DNA of 33,071 bases. It comes from Ignavibacteriota bacterium. Lineage in GTDB: Bacteria; Bacteroidota; Ignavibacteria; UBA10030; UBA6906. Positions 31,165 to 33,071 of the stretch are shown piece after piece. The notes beneath the pieces were generated by a model, which saw only the letters and a list, made by a program, of their open reading frames with translations, did not search any database and was not told the DNA's origin. The stretch lies in assembly GCA_003158475.1 (NCBI GenBank), contig PMJR01000034.1, positions 1-33,071 of the forward strand, read 5' to 3'. Position 1 is the stretch's first letter. Every line of letters begins with the position of its first letter. The translations under genes and the position numbers were made by a program.

Positions 31165-32757
31165 TCAGTCGGGGAGATGGAATTCCGGATCGCCCGGCCT
31201 GATGGCATCATGCATCCGCCGCAACGCGCGGAACGAATCCTGACTCCCGCGCACCGAAGCCGCCCGGTAGTAGAATGCGGCTTCGGCATCCCGGACAGGG
31301 AGCCCTGTGCCTGTCTCATAGCAGTAGCCGAGCCCCACCTCTGCGAGCACCGAACCCTCGTCCGCCGCCCGCTTCAGGATCTGCACCGCCTCACCCCTGC
31401 CCGAAGTATCGGCCGGCGCGCGGAGCGTCGTCAGTGCAATGCGGACCATCGCGTCCTTGCTCCCGAGTGAGGCAGCCCGGGTCCAGAGTTCGGTCGCCTT
31501 TTCCATACTCCGGGGTACCCAGCGTCCCGCGTAGTAGGCAAGTCCCGCTTCGACAAGCGCGGGCGTGTACCCCTTATCCCCCGCCTTCGTCAGAAGCCGG
31601 AATGCCTCGTCACCGCTCAGGTACACCTGTGCCTGTGCGAGCACCCCGTCAAATCCGAGCGCGGAAACTCCCGCCCACGCAAACTCCGCCTCCGGCTCCC
31701 CCTTCGCCGTCCCGGCTTTGATATGCGGGAGCGTGCTTTTCTGCTCGAGCAGCTTCAGGAGGAGCTCCGGGGCCCGGGGAGAATCGAGCCGTACGGCCCG
31801 AACGTAGGCCGCACAGGCCCTGACGGGGTCCTTTGGCACACCGATCCCTTTTTCGTACGAGCGTCCGAGAACCGTCAGCGCCTCGGGGCTCCCCGCATCG
31901 CCTGCCTGGATGATCGCGGCGAATGTCGAAGAGTCAACCTGCGTCTCGGTTTCAAGAAGTTTCGAAATGCCGAGCGCTCTCCTGATCGACGGCGAAGCGT
32001 TTTGTATCGCCTCTCTCAACAGCAGGCTGTCCCCGGACGCGGCGACGGAATCCTGGGCAAAATCGAGGAACACCAGTCCGGTGTTGGGCGATTTCACCGG
32101 AGAAGCCTTCACGCTGTCCTGGCGACCGGGTCCCAGTCCCATCTTCTCCAGGCGGGAAAGTGCCTCCTTCGCCGGCGTGTATCCCGCCTCCGCCGATTTC
32201 TTCACCCAGACGTAGGCGGAGTCGAAGTTACGCGGCACAACGAGATCTTCGGTGAGGAACTGCGCCATAGCATACTCCGCTTCCGCCATGTTTTTCAACG
32301 CACAGGAGCGGAACAGCCGGTAGGCTTCGAAAGGATCCCACTCCACCCCCCAGCCGTTGTAGCACATGATTGCGAAGTTGAACATCGCGGGGATGTAGGC
32401 CTGGTCGGACGCCTTCCGCATCCAGTAGGCCGCCCTGAGCGTGTCAGGAGCCGCACCCCGGCCGAGCAGGTACCGGAGGGAAAGCTCGTGCTGTGCAAGA
32501 ACGTCCCCGGCGTTCGCCTTGCGGGTGACAATGAACGTCTCCCACATCTGGTACAGAGCGTCCGATTGCACGACGAGCGGGGGCTGCGGCGGCGGGCGGT
32601 ATTTTTTGAAGACCGGGCTGTCGCTTTTTTCCTGTGCCGCGAGGGGGGAGAGAGACTCGAGGCACAGCGAGAGCAGGATGCCCGCCGCCAGGGCGATGGC
32701 ACCGGAGCGCGGGGCGATTGCGGAGAATCTCATGCCGGCGGAGGAGGATGACGTCAT
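31165..32757 (-). CDS. Exported Sel1-repeat (TPR-like) protein
   Basis: This 530-residue protein has an N-terminal export signal (hydrophobic AIALAAGILLSLCLESLSPLA, shown here as GILLSLCLESL, ending before AQEK). Multiple Sel1-like repeats of 34-40 residues follow: AQHELSLRYLLGRGAAPD, AMFNFAIMCYNGWGVEWDP, ALTVLGRSYEKGIGVPKDP, ALVEAGLAYYAGRWVPRS and AEVGLGYCYETGTGLPVRD. Sel1 repeats form superhelical scaffolds for protein-protein contact; there is no sign of catalysis. The ATG at 32757 overlaps the stop of the upstream permease gene (ATGA), suggesting coupled translation. An internal Met at 32733 is an alternative start nearer the signal core. The open frame upstream of 32757 overlaps the permease and is rejected. 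It probably acts in the periplasm or envelope. Confidence 0.85.
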   Translation of the reverse strand: MTSSSSAGMRFSAIAPRSGAIALAAGILLSLCLESLSPLAAQEKSDSPVFKKYRPPPQPPLVVQSDALYQMWETFIVTRKANAGDVLAQHELSLRYLLGRGAAPDTLRAAYWMRKASDQAYIPAMFNFAIMCYNGWGVEWDPFEAYRLFRSCALKNMAEAEYAMAQFLTEDLVVPRNFDSAYVWVKKSAEAGYTPAKEALSRLEKMGLGPGRQDSVKASPVKSPNTGLVFLDFAQDSVAASGDSLLLREAIQNASPSIRRALGISKLLETETQVDSSTFAAIIQAGDAGSPEALTVLGRSYEKGIGVPKDPVRACAAYVRAVRLDSPRAPELLLKLLEQKSTLPHIKAGTAKGEPEAEFAWAGVSALGFDGVLAQAQVYLSGDEAFRLLTKAGDKGYTPALVEAGLAYYAGRWVPRSMEKATELWTRAASLGSKDAMVRIALTTLRAPADTSGRGEAVQILKRAADEGSVLAEVGLGYCYETGTGLPVRDAEAAFYYRAASVRGSQDSFRALRRMHDAIRPGDPEFHLPD

Positions 32758-33071
32758 TCGTACCTGAGGGCCTCGATCGGATCGAGGTTGGATGCCTTCC
32801 ATGCCGGATAGACGCCGAACACGAACCCCACGACGGAGCAGGAGACGAGCCCGATGGCCACCCAGTCCCAGGGGATCACCGCGGGGGAATCCGTGAGTAT
32901 GCTGACCACATTCCCCCCCCCAATCCCGGCGAGAACACCCACCGCACCACCGATTTCGCACAGTATCACCGCTTCGATCATGAACTGGCTGAGGATGTCG
33001 GATTTCTGCGCCCCGATCGATTTCCGGATCCCGATCTCGCGCGTCCGTTCGGTCACCGAGACGAGCATGAT
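32754..33071 (-). CDS. MacB/FtsX-type ABC transporter permease, C-terminal part
   Basis: This is the last 106 residues of a permease whose start lies beyond the right edge. The segment MLVSVTERTREIGIRKSIGA is the highly conserved cytoplasmic motif before the third membrane helix of MacB-type proteins. Two hydrophobic stretches follow (MIEAVILCEIGGAVGVLAGI and VAIGLVSCSVVGFVFGVYPA). The protein ends with WKASNLDPIEALRYE, the canonical MacB permease terminus. MacB-like systems transfer lipoproteins, peptides or signals across the envelope by mechanotransmission, with an ATPase usually encoded next to them. The ATPase and the N-terminal helix are outside the window. The stop overlaps the Sel1 gene start, so the two may belong to one system. 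Confidence 0.93.
   Translation of the reverse strand: MMLVSVTERTREIGIRKSIGAQKSDILSQFMIEAVILCEIGGAVGVLAGIGGGNVVSILTDSPAVIPWDWVAIGLVSCSVVGFVFGVYPAWKASNLDPIEALRYE

Noticed and set aside
32758-32961. N-terminal extension of the Sel1 protein
   Set aside because: The extension overlaps the conserved C-terminus of the ABC permease in another frame. The ATGA overlap at 32757 and the signal peptide after it fix the start.

Overview
The window comes from a GC-rich bacterium of the Fibrobacteres-Chlorobi-Bacteroidetes (FCB) group, most likely Ignavibacteria-like. The best evidence is the secreted protein at 21772-23787. It ends in a type A C-terminal sorting tail of the Bacteroidetes/Ignavibacteria kind, with motif NYPNPFNPST, then a GVYFYRIE strand and a terminal KMVLLK. 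Tandem DUF2911 domains, a DUF2723 membrane protein and many weak Shine-Dalgarno sites fit the same group. Promoters are of the ordinary sigma-70 type (TTGACA/TATAAT-like, 16-17 bp spacing), not the Bacteroides -33/-7 type. The phylum is an inference; there is no 16S gene here.

Left end (1-955, minus strand): a stable-RNA operon in the order tRNA-Thr(UGU), tRNA-Tyr(GUA), tRNA-Gly(UCC), tRNA-Thr(GGU), rpmG, then possibly the first bases of another tRNA at the window edge. This matches the thrU-tyrU-glyT-thrT-tufB order of E. coli, but tuf is missing. A good promoter lies at 928-955. Next to it on the minus strand are glnE (glutamine synthetase adenylyltransferase) and a DUF2723 membrane protein whose GTG start overlaps the glnE stop.

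Centre (5879-21327, plus strand): 14 closely packed genes. Most encode CoA-thioester enzymes resembling the lower phenylacetate pathway: EthD-like protein, an atypical crotonase, PaaF-type hydratase, PaaG-type isomerase, a PaaA-type diiron oxygenase, an active 3-hydroxyacyl-CoA dehydrogenase, a catalytically dead-looking paralogue of it, and a PaaJ/PcaF-type thiolase. PaaB, PaaC, PaaE, PaaK and PaaZ are not in the window. A beta-propeller lipoprotein and a DUF1573 protein sit between the enzymes. The strand ends in a SnoaL-like protein and a complete RND efflux system (adaptor, pump, TolC-like channel). There are two promoters, at 5879 and 10814. The second directly follows four 11-bp G-rich tandem repeats.

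Right part: a remnant of an HtrA-type PDZ domain (21568-21711), the sorting-tail secreted protein on the minus strand, an aldehyde dehydrogenase interrupted by an in-frame TAG, a lipoprotein, a YbjQ protein, a tandem DUF2911 protein, a Rossmann-fold protein of unknown role, and a phosphofructokinase with the residues of PPi-dependent enzymes. At the right edge, on the minus strand, are a Sel1-repeat protein and the C-terminus of a MacB/FtsX-type ABC permease.

The most interesting part is the aromatic-CoA-like cluster: a catalytic PaaA-like subunit without its partner subunits, with an unusual crotonase that could supply another ring-opening step.
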